Under the pieces are notes generated by a model. It ran no database searches, was not told the origin of the DNA, and saw only the letters and a list, made by a program, of their open reading frames with translations. Shown here one piece after another: positions 1 through 8,097 of a stretch of DNA of 64,000 bases (position 1 is the stretch's first letter; each line of letters starts with the position of its first letter). The translations under genes were made by a program, and so were the position numbers. Source of the DNA: UBA1672 sp050633645 (GTDB lineage Bacteria > Pseudomonadota > Alphaproteobacteria > Micavibrionales > Micavibrionaceae); the NCBI GenBank assembly GCA_050633645.1, contig JBOEGX010000002.1:620001-684000 (forward strand), read 5' to 3'.

Positions 1-361
1 CCAATGCCCCTGAAACAATGGACGCCGCCGTAGCAACGAAAACCATTTGGAAAAACCATCCTGCATAAGACGAATACCCCGCGCTAAAATCCCCTGCTAA
101 GGCCGCACTGTCATCGCCAACCCATGGGGTAGGGGTGCCATAATATCCACCATCAACGCCAAGATACATGAGATTATAACCGACAACATAAAACATTAAT
201 CCTGCAATGGCGTATAAGCCGATATTTTTTACCAAAATGACCGCGACTGATTTGCTGCGAACCATCCCAGCTTCTAACATCGCAAACCCTGCCGCCATAA
301 GCATGACAAGCGCGCCGCAGAAAAGTAAGAAAAACGTATTTAATATGAATCCTGTTTCCAA
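1..361 (-). CDS. amtB: Ammonium transporter (Amt family), N-terminal part, runs off the window
   Basis: About 120 residues of the N-terminal part of an Amt ammonium channel can be read on the minus strand; the 3' part lies beyond position 1. Seen: an N-terminal hydrophobic helix, then MAAGFAMLEAGMVRSKS, then a hydrophobic segment ending in VGYNLMYLG, then WFFQMVFVATAASIVSGAL. These match the first three transmembrane segments of Amt/MEP proteins, where the EAGxVRxKN-type motif and GYxLxF/Y-type motif are conserved. The likely start is TTG at 361-359, preceded by GGAGG five bases upstream; the frame has no earlier start with a ribosome site. The protein would sit in the inner membrane and conduct ammonium/ammonia. 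A glnK (PII) gene, the usual partner, is not visible and could lie outside. Family call is firm, exact start moderately so. Confidence 0.88.
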   Translation of the reverse strand, partial: METGFILNTFFLLFCGALVMLMAAGFAMLEAGMVRSKSVAVILVKNIGLYAIAGLMFYVVGYNLMYLGVDGGYYGTPTPWVGDDSAALAGDFSAGYSSYAGWFFQMVFVATAASIVSGAL

Positions 362-469
362 GATAACCTCCAGAGTTACTAAAATATACGGTATACCAAA
401 TTGTAATGGCTTCATTGCAATTTATGCATAGTTAATGGCGGCGTCAATAGTTTTTTGCGCTGCAATAAC

Positions 470-502
470 AAAAAAGCGCCTAAACAATTGGCGCTTAAAA
501 AA
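470..502 (-). terminator. Rho-independent terminator after clpS
   Basis: Arms AAGCGCC (474-480) and GGCGCTT (490-496) with A/T runs on both sides. It lies 24 bases beyond the clpS stop codon on the minus strand. Because the runs are symmetrical it could work in both directions. Confidence 0.75.
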
Positions 503-525
503 TACATTGGTATGTTGTTAGAGGG

Positions 526-891
526 TTACTCTTTTTCCATAGTGCATTGAAGGGGCTGTTCATTTGCTCGTGCGAAATCCATCACCTGTGCAACTTTGGT
601 TTCGGCAACCTCAAATGTGAATATGCCGCAAACCCCAACGCCGCGCCGATGCACGTGAAGCATGATATCCGTGGCCTCTTGACGGTTTTTTTTGAAAATA
701 CTTTCAAGGACATGCACAACGAATTCCATCGGCGTATAATCGTCATTTAACAATAAAACCTTATACATAGAAGGCTTTTGAGTTTTTTGGCGAGTCTTTA
801 ATGTCAGCCCGTTTTCAGGGCTTTCTTCCTCATCTTTGGGTATGCCGTCATCCTGCATTTTAATTAAATCAATTTTATCGCCAATACTCAT
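526..891 (-). CDS. clpS: ATP-dependent Clp protease adaptor protein ClpS
   Basis: 121 residues. ClpS binds substrates carrying destabilising N-terminal residues and delivers them to ClpAP in the cytosol (N-end rule). The core KVLLLNDDYTPMEFVVHVLE at about residues 44-63 carries the Asn-Asp pair that contacts the N-degron. The downstream MLHVHRRGVGVCGIFTFEVAETK carries the family His and the segment that packs the binding pocket. The first 40 residues are a charged, probably disordered extension, as is usual for ClpS. No clpA follows within the window; the next minus-strand gene is the ammonium transporter, after a terminator. The ATG start is taken because the extension length fits alphaproteobacterial homologues. 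Confidence 0.93.
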   Translation of the reverse strand: MSIGDKIDLIKMQDDGIPKDEEESPENGLTLKTRQKTQKPSMYKVLLLNDDYTPMEFVVHVLESIFKKNRQEATDIMLHVHRRGVGVCGIFTFEVAETKVAQVMDFARANEQPLQCTMEKE

Positions 892-984
892 TATTTTAAA
901 ATTTCCAACTCATTCATAAAAAACGATGTTATAATCTACCATATCAACTTTCATTTCAATCAAACAATAACGAAAATCGTTTGT

Positions 985-1013
985 TTGACATAATATTAAG
1001 TCTTGTGTTAAGA
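985..1013 (+). promoter_or_regulatory. Candidate promoter for the small secreted protein
   Basis: A perfect -35 hexamer TTGACA at 985-990 is followed by an AT-rich spacer; the -10 region near 1008-1013 (TTAAGA) is a poor match. The position fits the ATG at 1056. The -10 weakness makes this tentative. Confidence 0.35.
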
Positions 1014-1055
1014 ATGCAGCATAATGAAAACTACGAAAGTGAACGGGATAGCGAT

Positions 1056-1304
1056 ATGCATATCTATATAGCGATATTAACAATATTTTTGGTCGGAACA
1101 TTCTCCATTACGGCGCACGCTTATGACGATGGGTTTGGTGATCGGTTTTATAACAGTTCACCAAGTGCTCTTGGTGAATACACCGCCGAAGAGGAAACCT
1201 CTCAGGATATCGCAATGGATGAAGCTGCAGAAGGCCTACAAGATATTCAACCTGCTGCAGGCACTGAAGAGCCAGATAACGAAATTGAAGATATGGGGCA
1301 ATAA
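1056..1304 (+). CDS. Small secreted acidic protein, unknown function
   Basis: 82 residues from the ATG at 1056. I do not recognise a family. Residues 1-22 look like a Sec signal peptide: a hydrophobic run ending in THA or AHA just before YDDGFGDRFYN. The mature part is strongly acidic (many Glu/Asp) and contains DIQPAAGTEEP, an Ala/Pro/Glu-rich tail suggesting disorder. An in-frame TTG at 981 would put charged residues before the signal sequence, so the internal ATG is preferred. The gene lies between clpS (divergent) and a terminator-like hairpin just before the next gene. It is probably periplasmic or secreted. The existence of the gene is plausible rather than proven. Confidence 0.55.
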   Translation: MHIYIAILTIFLVGTFSITAHAYDDGFGDRFYNSSPSALGEYTAEEETSQDIAMDEAAEGLQDIQPAAGTEEPDNEIEDMGQ

Positions 1305-1342
1305 TCTATAAATTCTATATATTTTGCTTTAAATAATGTTGT

Positions 1343-1382
1343 AATCCCGCTATATATCAGAAAAACATGAAGTAGCGGGATT
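1343..1382 (+). terminator. Perfect 10-bp hairpin between two genes: terminator or ribosome-site-blocking leader
   Basis: Arms AATCCCGCTA (1343-1352) and TAGCGGGATT (1373-1382) pair perfectly over ten bases, followed by TTCT and the ATG of the next gene at 1387. The right arm contains GCGGGA, the only Shine-Dalgarno-like sequence for that gene. It may end transcription of the upstream gene, and in a read-through transcript it would hide the ribosome site. Confidence 0.65.
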
Positions 1383-1386
1383 TTCT

Positions 1387-1902
1387 ATGCCTGAATTATC
1401 ACAAGATGAAAAATGGAAGGCCTTAATGCGCGGGCAGGTTATGTCTGCAACGGTCAATAAATTCACCACAATTATCAGGCTTTTGGATCAGAAGGCGCAA
1501 GTGATGATCTTTTTAAACTCTATTATCGTGCCTGTTTGTTTAAATGCGATGTCCAGACCAGAGCTAGCCGATGCCGCCATTATCTCGATTATAACTGCTG
1601 TTCTCAGTATTCTTGCAGCAATGATTTGCATTTATCCTAAACGCCGCTACAGAAAATCAGGAGATAGAGAGCTTAATCTGCTGCATTTCAATGATATAGG
1701 CCACATGGACAAGGAGGATTATATGGATAGATTTAAATTTGTTCTAAATTCGCCAGAAAGACTTGCTGAAACGGTTGTTCATGACCTATACGATACGTCA
1801 AGATTTTCTATATTGCCGAAATATACTTGGCTTAAATTGTCTTACGCGTCATTCGCATTTGGAAATATAATTGCGATTGTTGTGGCCTTTGCTGGCTTGT
1901 GA
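1387..1902 (+). CDS. Pycsar effector-like membrane protein (PycTM / DUF5706 type)
   Basis: 171 residues. Two predicted transmembrane helices at about 37-55 and 62-83 are followed by a basic stop-transfer KRRYRK, a cytosolic stretch, and a C-terminal helix at about 153-171. The start of the family pattern is LLDQKAQVMIFLN (32-44). The linker has LLHFNDIGHMDKEDYMDRF (98-116), then VVHDLYDTSRFSILPKY (130-146), which resembles the conserved end of PycTM effectors (I-x-DLY-x-LS-x-VLx-KY). Proteins of this class in Pycsar antiphage systems sense cyclic pyrimidine nucleotides and damage the inner membrane. No nucleotide cyclase gene is next to it: the neighbours are a secreted peptide and a convergent glycosyltransferase. 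It is therefore either an orphan effector or a family member with another role. The family call rests on motif resemblance read by eye. Confidence 0.68.
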   Translation: MPELSQDEKWKALMRGQVMSATVNKFTTIIRLLDQKAQVMIFLNSIIVPVCLNAMSRPELADAAIISIITAVLSILAAMICIYPKRRYRKSGDRELNLLHFNDIGHMDKEDYMDRFKFVLNSPERLAETVVHDLYDTSRFSILPKYTWLKLSYASFAFGNIIAIVVAFAGL

Positions 1903-1905
1903 CAA

Positions 1906-3063
1906 TCAGGAACTCGCGGCCTTCCAGCGTGTCGCCTGTGATTTATGACGTGCGTAAAAATCAAATATTGCCTCAACACGCTTATCCCAAGTATAATGAT
2001 CCTTAAGGCTTTGATGCGCGTTATCGGTAAGCTTTTGAACCAGATCTGGCTTTTCGGCCAACATATCAATAGCCTCTGCCCATTTGTTTTCATTCGAAGC
2101 AGGTAAGAGCAATGCATTGTAATCATGCTGAACAATTTCCTCTATCACTTGAAGCTTAGAGCATATCATTGGTTTCTTGGCCGCCATATACTCAAAAACC
2201 TTCATGGGTGAAATCCAGCGTGATGTATTATGCCCCGTTTTGATAAGAGCGCGATGCTGATACGGCGCAACACAAATATCAAAAGCCTTCAAGTATGACG
2301 GAACATCTGCATGCTCACAATGCCCGTAAAAATAAACATTGGGCATACGATCACTTGTCTCTAATCGTTGAATTTGCTTTTTTGAACCGCCAACAATGTG
2401 AAAATCATATTCGGGGCGAAGGCGCGCAATGCGGTTAATAAGCTCAATCCCTTTGCCTGGCGTTAAGGACCCTGCATAACCGATATTTAACGCATCTTTG
2501 CGTCCACGAAGTGTGGCATCATCTTCATGAGATGATAAGTTATCGATCAAATCCGCGCCATCATGGGCAACAAAAATTTGTTCAGGATCAATTTGCGGGT
2601 ATTGCCTGAGGATCTCTTTCTTCAATACATCTGAAACAGTAATAATCGCTCGCAGGTTTCCGTTTTTCAAAAGCCTGCTAAACGCCCAGTGTTGTGCGGC
2701 TTGCGTTGGTATTTCATGCACCTCGAATATGATAGGCGCTTCGTTACTGAATAATGTCAAGGCGAGCGGGTCATGCCCGTACAACAAGTCAGGCCGCGCT
2801 GAATAATTCATCTTTTTCGAAAGCTGTAAGAGCTGCGTCGCATTTGAAAGAACTGGCAAATTGATGCCAGAAAATAAATGCAACTTAAAACAGGGATCAG
2901 TATCATAAATTTCATATAAATCTTCGGACGCTGCCCCAATGCTTTGTGCAAAAAGCGTTACATCGTGACCAGCTTTGCCAAATGCCTGTGCCATTTTCAT
3001 CACATGAATAGAGTGTGGGCCTTGTGAGGGCAGTTTCGCGCCTGAAAGATAATATATTTTCAT
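1906..3063 (-). CDS. Glycosyltransferase family 4 protein
   Basis: 385 residues from the ATG at 3063, which has AGGGAG seven bases upstream; an ATG further upstream at 3084 lacks such a site. It is a cytosolic or membrane-peripheral GT-B fold transferase of the GT4 group. The N-terminal acceptor domain shows GAKLPSQGPHSIHVMKMAQAF (a Gly-rich loop typical of GT4). The C-terminal donor domain shows IGYAGSLTPGKGIELI, then PMKVFEYMAAKKPMICSK, the E-x7-E-like region that binds the sugar nucleotide. The donor and acceptor cannot be told from sequence. It lies upstream of nothing obvious in its operon; the sulfotransferase gene 82 bases before it on the same strand suggests both act on a surface polysaccharide or glycolipid. 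Family firm, substrate unknown. Confidence 0.85.
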   Translation of the reverse strand: MKIYYLSGAKLPSQGPHSIHVMKMAQAFGKAGHDVTLFAQSIGAASEDLYEIYDTDPCFKLHLFSGINLPVLSNATQLLQLSKKMNYSARPDLLYGHDPLALTLFSNEAPIIFEVHEIPTQAAQHWAFSRLLKNGNLRAIITVSDVLKKEILRQYPQIDPEQIFVAHDGADLIDNLSSHEDDATLRGRKDALNIGYAGSLTPGKGIELINRIARLRPEYDFHIVGGSKKQIQRLETSDRMPNVYFYGHCEHADVPSYLKAFDICVAPYQHRALIKTGHNTSRWISPMKVFEYMAAKKPMICSKLQVIEEIVQHDYNALLLPASNENKWAEAIDMLAEKPDLVQKLTDNAHQSLKDHYTWDKRVEAIFDFYARHKSQATRWKAASS

Positions 3064-3144
3064 GATGTTGCTCCCTAATTGCACATTTTACAATTAGACA
3101 TGATGTTTTTCAAGCCTCATATTTTTGTATGGCATGTGTCTTAG

Positions 3145-3939
3145 CTATCTTTTTGTATTCCATTGTGGAATATTTCGCCCCAAAAAATTGGCAATATATG
3201 TCTTATCAAGTGATAAGATATCATGCAGCTGTTCTCGTATGGCCGGATTAAGCGGTGGATATTTCTTTGGCATCTTCTCAACATCACCTTGTGCGAAAAC
3301 CTCATGACAATAATTTGTGATCGGATCAGACGGGTTAAGCCCCAAAAACTTATCAATCGCAGCCAAACTTGATTTATAATAATTCGGGTCAGACCACTCC
3401 TCGTAAATCATAATAAGAATGCGATCTTTCGGAAAAAATGAAAGCCAATGCTCAATATGAGTTTGGTATTGGTTTTTGTAAATCCAGCATCTTCCCGTAG
3501 TATCAGGTGATCGCAAACCTGAAAGCTCCGCCTCAATGGCTTGAATAAAGGTCTTGGCGGTTTCTTTTTTATCTTCCTGTGCATGAAGAAATTGTGCATA
3601 GGCTCTCTCAACGGGATCACGCAAAGTAAATATAATTTTCGCCATTGGCGCGCCTTCACGCGCCCGTGCAGGGTCAAATTCAGGTTCGCCGTGTAAAATC
3701 CGATCTTGGGAAATGGTGTTTCCAATCGTGCCTTCAACCGCATTCTTGAAATCAATTTTACATGATTCGAGCGCAAGTTGCAGGAGCTTTCCTTGATGAA
3801 AAAAACAATGCTCTTTACGAGATGGAATATAAATTTGAGGGTGATTGTCCAATACCCCTGTAAGGGCGTCCAATCCGCTCCGTGTTGCTCCGGCTAAAAT
3901 AAAGTCTGGTCGTTTCAAAACGATTACCCATTTACTCAA
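3145..3939 (-). CDS. Sulfotransferase domain protein
   Basis: 264 residues. Sulfotransferases move a sulfate group from PAPS to a carbohydrate or lipid hydroxyl. Two PAPS-binding regions can be seen: DFILAGATRSGLDAL (12-26), a variant 5'-phosphosulfate loop, and IIFTLRDPVERAYAQFLHAQ (about 101-120), the 3'-phosphate loop with the Arg and the Ser/Ala position. The C-terminal part KKYPPLNPAIREQLHDIL resembles the end of heparan-sulfate-type and bacterial Stf0/Sulfotransfer_1 enzymes. The start given is a TTG; a second TTG at 3918 would begin closer to the core (KRPDFIL) and cannot be excluded. It pairs with the downstream glycosyltransferase in surface glycan modification, by inference. Confidence 0.8.
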   Translation of the reverse strand: MSKWVIVLKRPDFILAGATRSGLDALTGVLDNHPQIYIPSRKEHCFFHQGKLLQLALESCKIDFKNAVEGTIGNTISQDRILHGEPEFDPARAREGAPMAKIIFTLRDPVERAYAQFLHAQEDKKETAKTFIQAIEAELSGLRSPDTTGRCWIYKNQYQTHIEHWLSFFPKDRILIMIYEEWSDPNYYKSSLAAIDKFLGLNPSDPITNYCHEVFAQGDVEKMPKKYPPLNPAIREQLHDILSLDKTYIANFLGRNIPQWNTKR

Positions 3940-3987
3940 AAACTAAATAGTTACAATCATTACACTAAGTTTTTAGGAAAATAATCC

Positions 3988-4018
3988 TTGACATAGTGCG
4001 CGAATTATGAAATATACA
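3988..4018 (+). promoter_or_regulatory. Candidate promoter upstream of the esterase gene
   Basis: TTGACA at 3988-3993 and TATACA at 4013-4018, spaced 19 bases. Both hexamers are good although the spacer is long. Transcription would start near 4025, just before the hairpin at 4051. Confidence 0.45.
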
Positions 4019-4050
4019 TAGAGTATAAACACCAAAAATCCGTTTTTTTC

Positions 4051-4084
4051 AAGTCGCCCGAATAACTGAGGCGGCTTTTTCATT
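4051..4084 (+). terminator. Terminator-like hairpin in the leader of the esterase gene
   Basis: Arms AAGTCGCC (4051-4058) and GGCGGCTT (4070-4077) with one G-T pair, followed by a T run. No plus-strand gene precedes it, so it lies between a likely promoter and the ATG at 4110. It may attenuate the gene or end a very short RNA. Confidence 0.55.
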
Positions 4085-4109
4085 TTTAATATTACCTCAG
4101 GAGATTTTC

Positions 4110-6305
4110 ATGCTTACCACAATCGGACGCGCAATGCGCGGTCACGGCTCAATACTCGCGTCTACATTCAGTCAAAAGGCATTCGCATTTTTATCGACCT
4201 TACCGCCCGAATTCACTTATACCCGAAATGATACCGCCGCAACATATCGCGATTTAAACGGAAAGTGGCGGGCATCTTTGGCTAACACACCGCGTTTTGA
4301 TCATGACATCGGCGGTAATCCATTGGGCTTACGTTTCGAACCCCCACGGACAAACATTGTAAACCACGATAATTTCGCCCCGACCACCATTGGCGATATA
4401 ATCGTCCGTACAGGTGATGGATATGCAAGTGTTGTTGCTGACGCAAGCGTAGCGACCGCAACCCTTGACGGATCAACATTCGAAGATTTACAAAATGGAA
4501 ATGTTATTGCCTTATACGGCGGTACAACGGGTACAACATTTAGAATTTCAAATCAGACTGGGGAAATCGGGAATGTCAGCTTCCGCGTAGCAGTTTGCCC
4601 GCAAGGCGGCGGCGGATGGGCAGGGAATATTAAAGAAAGTTTTGGCATTGGCGCTGTTAATTTTAATGATAATGGAAGTGTATGGGTTGAAATTAAAAAT
4701 GAAGACTTTACCGTTGGAGGCGAATTTTCAAGATTAGAGCAATACGTCCCCGCAGGAAAAACAACCCACATTATAGGCGCTCAATTTGAAAGGGGTTCTT
4801 TTGTCTCCACCCCTATCATCACAACGGGAATAGGCGGCGCAAGCCGTTCCCGTGAGGTTTGTCGTGTCTCTGATCTCACAAACACACCATGGTTCAATAA
4901 ATCGCAAGGCGCGATGATTGTTGAAGGGATATTTGGTGACAATATCGGTTTTGACAATCAATATATGTTCCACGCGGGCACGAACGGAAGCCTTACAGAT
5001 GGCCTTGGTATGTATTCACTCATTGGTTCAGGTCAAATGCGTGGCCGAGATGTTACTGGTGGTTGGAACAAGCACGATAGTGATATACATAAGCCAATAC
5101 CTAATAAGCGTTTTCCGGCCGCGATAACGTGGCGTGATAATGAAAGCAGCGCAGTCGCAGGAAGTATGACATATCACCATAGAGAATATACGGGGGCGCA
5201 TAATGATATGGATGATCTCTATATCGGTGGGTTGCCCTCTAGTGGTTCTATGTGTGGTTGGATAACATCTTTAACTGTTTATAACACATTCCGCACGCTT
5301 AATCAGTTAGCACAAGTGATGTTTCCAGATACAGGCACATATAAGGCCATCTCAAATGCGGGCCAATCAAACGCAGAAGGGCATCACCGTAGCAAAGAAA
5401 CCCAAGAAAACGGCGGAGAAATTGCAACAGTCACGCAAATGGATGCGGTGTGGACGAGTTCCGAAAACTGGTACTTGGATACTGCGATACCTGGTTCATC
5501 GCTTGTTTATGCAAATAATTCAACCAACCATTGGCTGGTTACCATTGCGGGGGCGGATGGGACATCATTGGCGAATTGGAAAAACACCGTTGAGGCATTT
5601 GGTAAATCAAAAGTTCAGGCTATAAAATGGGATCAAGGCGCAGGGGATACAGGGGATACGGAAACCGAAATATATAATCACACCAAAGAAGTCTTTGACC
5701 GTATGCGTGTTTTCCTTGGGGCAGATGTTCCTGTGTTTATTGCACCTATTAGCGCACGTTCAAATTCGGCGGCAAATTCCTATAACAAGGTCAAACGCGC
5801 ACAGGAACAATTAGCCGCAGATATATCGTGGATACATTTAATGCCCCCACAAAATAACATAACGTTAGGGAGCGATGGCGCTCATTTAACAAATGATAGT
5901 TACGCAGATATGGCGGAAATTCAAGCGCGTAAGATGCTGTCTGTCCTTGGTGAATCCATCACGGGCGCGGTGGATGCGCCAGAGGTATTGACTGCAACAC
6001 GCAGCGGAACAACAATAACCGTTCCTGTAACTTTTCCAACTGGCATCACGGCAATTACACCAACCAGTTCGATCTCAGGCTTTCAGTTCTTCGATGATGG
6101 CGTGGAAATCGATATCACGGCTGCAACATATGCGGTGGGTGATATCACTCTAACACTCGATAGCGAACCAAGCGGCGTAGAGGAATTGTATTTTGGATAT
6201 GGCGATATGTACACCGAGATCGCCGATGTGGCAAATTTTGCATCGGGCAATGACACCTATAATTTAGGCATTCAAAACACCGTTATTACACCGAGTGTGG
6301 TTTAA
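4110..6305 (+). CDS. Phage-tail-like protein with a C-terminal SGNH/SASA-type esterase domain
   Basis: 731 residues. The N-terminal ~100 residues (AxxRxDLNGKW..ANTPRFDHD..GNPLGLRFEPPRTNIV) resemble a segment common in phage tail fibre and receptor-binding proteins. Residues ~100-390 are beta-rich and LamG/lectin-like in character. Residues ~410-605 look like a sialate-O-acetylesterase (SASA) type SGNH hydrolase: AGQSNAEG at 417-424 with the candidate nucleophile Ser420, IKWDQGAGD further on (the W-x-QGE/AxD block), and SDGAHLT at 588-594 with Asp589 and His592 as the catalytic pair. The last ~110 residues are Thr/Val-rich and probably a beta-sandwich. A ribosome site CAGGAG lies eight bases before the ATG. 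No signal peptide and no other phage gene nearby, so it is a lone cargo or a domesticated tail protein. The hydrolase family is moderately sure, the substrate unknown. Confidence 0.66.
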   Translation: MLTTIGRAMRGHGSILASTFSQKAFAFLSTLPPEFTYTRNDTAATYRDLNGKWRASLANTPRFDHDIGGNPLGLRFEPPRTNIVNHDNFAPTTIGDIIVRTGDGYASVVADASVATATLDGSTFEDLQNGNVIALYGGTTGTTFRISNQTGEIGNVSFRVAVCPQGGGGWAGNIKESFGIGAVNFNDNGSVWVEIKNEDFTVGGEFSRLEQYVPAGKTTHIIGAQFERGSFVSTPIITTGIGGASRSREVCRVSDLTNTPWFNKSQGAMIVEGIFGDNIGFDNQYMFHAGTNGSLTDGLGMYSLIGSGQMRGRDVTGGWNKHDSDIHKPIPNKRFPAAITWRDNESSAVAGSMTYHHREYTGAHNDMDDLYIGGLPSSGSMCGWITSLTVYNTFRTLNQLAQVMFPDTGTYKAISNAGQSNAEGHHRSKETQENGGEIATVTQMDAVWTSSENWYLDTAIPGSSLVYANNSTNHWLVTIAGADGTSLANWKNTVEAFGKSKVQAIKWDQGAGDTGDTETEIYNHTKEVFDRMRVFLGADVPVFIAPISARSNSAANSYNKVKRAQEQLAADISWIHLMPPQNNITLGSDGAHLTNDSYADMAEIQARKMLSVLGESITGAVDAPEVLTATRSGTTITVPVTFPTGITAITPTSSISGFQFFDDGVEIDITAATYAVGDITLTLDSEPSGVEELYFGYGDMYTEIADVANFASGNDTYNLGIQNTVITPSVV

Positions 6306-6325
6306 AGTCGAAGTGTTGATGTCAT

Positions 6326-6354
6326 AAAAAAGAGCGCTTTATGCGCTCTTTTTC
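6326..6354. terminator. Bidirectional terminator between esterase and tpsB
   Basis: Arms AAAGAGCGC (6329-6337) and GCGCTCTTT (6343-6351), perfect nine base pairs, with A and T runs on either side. It serves the convergent ends of the esterase gene and the TpsB gene. Confidence 0.88.
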
Positions 6355-6360
6355 TTAATT

Positions 6361-8097
6361 CTAAAACTTGTGGGATATATTGAAATAATATCTTGGGTCA
6401 TTGTCATTCGATGTATCGCGTTCCCGTGTAAGTGGTAGAGCCACGCCAACGCCAGCCTTGATTTTATCTGTTATATCCGCGCGAATTCCAAGCCCTGTCG
6501 AAGCAAGTGAGTCTCTTTTTCCTGCTGATGTTGTGGCATCTTTGTTCCAAACACGACCAATATCAAAAAACGCATAAAGCTGGTATTTGTTAATATAGTT
6601 AAAGTCTTTTGGGTTATTCCATCTTAGCTCCGCCTTACCAGAAACACCTTCATCACCAACAATTTCAGATGAATCATAGCCGCGACCAAATTCCATGCCG
6701 CCAACGCCAAATTCTTCAGAGCTTAAAAGCGCCGCACTTGCCCATTGACCACTACCTGCCAACAGCAAATTAACGGAGCTGTTTACGCGTTGTAAACGTT
6801 GTCCATAGAATTTAAGCTTTTTATATTGAGGGTCGCCAAGCGCACGTGTTTTAATGGTGCTGTCCTTCTGGCTTGTTCCAAAAATTTCCAAACCTTGTGA
6901 GTATTCCAAATCAACGGTATTCGCGCCAACGCCGAAAATACTATCCATAAATTGTAATGTTGAACCCAAACGGGCAGATCTGATTCTGTCTTTTCTTGTG
7001 AAGGGCTCTAAATTATTCTTGCTGTCTACATCACGCAAATCAAATGCCGCGCGCCCGAATAAATTGGTTGTGCGAGAACGAATAAACGGGTGCTCAATTT
7101 TTGCGCTATAGAAATGTGAGAAACCCTTTACGTTGAACGGCTCAAGATCATGCCCTGGCTCTGTAAATGATTTGCTCGCATTAAATGAAATCTTCGTGCC
7201 ATATTTTGAAATAGGCAACTCAAAACCAAGTGAGCCAAAAAGAAGCTCGTCCGAGTTAATTTTATCACCGCTAATTGCCAACTGTGTTGTGATGCGTTCA
7301 TTAAGGCCAAAAACAGAATTCAGGCTCCCGTTATAACTGGCTTGATATGGACCTAAATAACGGCTTCCGTGATTATCAATCGCTATTTCCGCATCATAAG
7401 CATCGCGCTCAATAACCAATGTAAGATCCGACGCACCAGTAACATTGGTGGATTTCCCAAGGATCGCACGTGCATTGACGCCTGGAAGGTCATTAATAAG
7501 AAGGAGATAGCGCTCCATCTCTTTTGCATCCAGAAGTCCTGTTCGTTTTAGGCCATCTGCATATTGTCTGATTTGTTTTTCTTCTTGCTCGCTCAAATCA
7601 CCTTGGATGATGATTTGATCAACAAAACCTTCTACAACGCGTAAGCGAACAGTGCCGTCCTCGATTGTTTGTGGCGGGATATACACCTGCGTCAAAATAT
7701 AACCGTCATTACGGTATTTCTGCGTTAAGGTATTCGCAATCGCATAAACATCCGCTAACGTAATTGTTTGACCAAGGCTAGATCGATAAACAGGATCAAG
7801 TTGATCTGCTGTATAGGCGCTCACGCCATCTATTTGAATATTTTTCAAGTTGAGCGTGATGTTCTCTGCGCCATCGGGTGCGTTTTGCACATTCGCTGGC
7901 GTAACTTCAAAATTTTCGGAAAGCTCTGGCAAGTTATTATTGTCAAAAATGCTTTGCGCTGCGCGCGATGGGTCGGCGATTGTCGTGGCATTACCAACCT
8001 GCGCCTCTGCGGGTGATGCAAATAAAATAAGAGAAAAAGCACAGCTACCCATGAGGTATGCCTTTTTTGTGCTACAAATTGTTTTCAGGCAAGACAT
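6361..8097 (-). CDS. TpsB outer-membrane transporter of a two-partner secretion system (ShlB/FhaC family)
   Basis: 578 residues. The protein forms an outer-membrane beta-barrel that secretes its TpsA partner. Residues 1-33 are a signal peptide ending in SPAEA. A POTRA_2 domain is seen at about 68-145 (IQIDGVSAYTADQL ... GYILTQVYIPPQ ... VRLRVVEGFVDQI) followed by a second POTRA-like stretch with LPGVNARAILG. The barrel covers ~230-578. FGRGYDSSEIVGDEG matches the conserved loop-6 motif (F/V-RGY...GD.G) of the FhaC/BamA superfamily. The last residues YYFNISHKF end in Phe, the usual outer-membrane insertion signal. It is transcribed divergently from the TpsA gene 472 bases away, an unusual layout since tpsB and tpsA are mostly co-directional. 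Confidence 0.92.
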   Translation of the reverse strand: MSCLKTICSTKKAYLMGSCAFSLILFASPAEAQVGNATTIADPSRAAQSIFDNNNLPELSENFEVTPANVQNAPDGAENITLNLKNIQIDGVSAYTADQLDPVYRSSLGQTITLADVYAIANTLTQKYRNDGYILTQVYIPPQTIEDGTVRLRVVEGFVDQIIIQGDLSEQEEKQIRQYADGLKRTGLLDAKEMERYLLLINDLPGVNARAILGKSTNVTGASDLTLVIERDAYDAEIAIDNHGSRYLGPYQASYNGSLNSVFGLNERITTQLAISGDKINSDELLFGSLGFELPISKYGTKISFNASKSFTEPGHDLEPFNVKGFSHFYSAKIEHPFIRSRTTNLFGRAAFDLRDVDSKNNLEPFTRKDRIRSARLGSTLQFMDSIFGVGANTVDLEYSQGLEIFGTSQKDSTIKTRALGDPQYKKLKFYGQRLQRVNSSVNLLLAGSGQWASAALLSSEEFGVGGMEFGRGYDSSEIVGDEGVSGKAELRWNNPKDFNYINKYQLYAFFDIGRVWNKDATTSAGKRDSLASTGLGIRADITDKIKAGVGVALPLTRERDTSNDNDPRYYFNISHKF

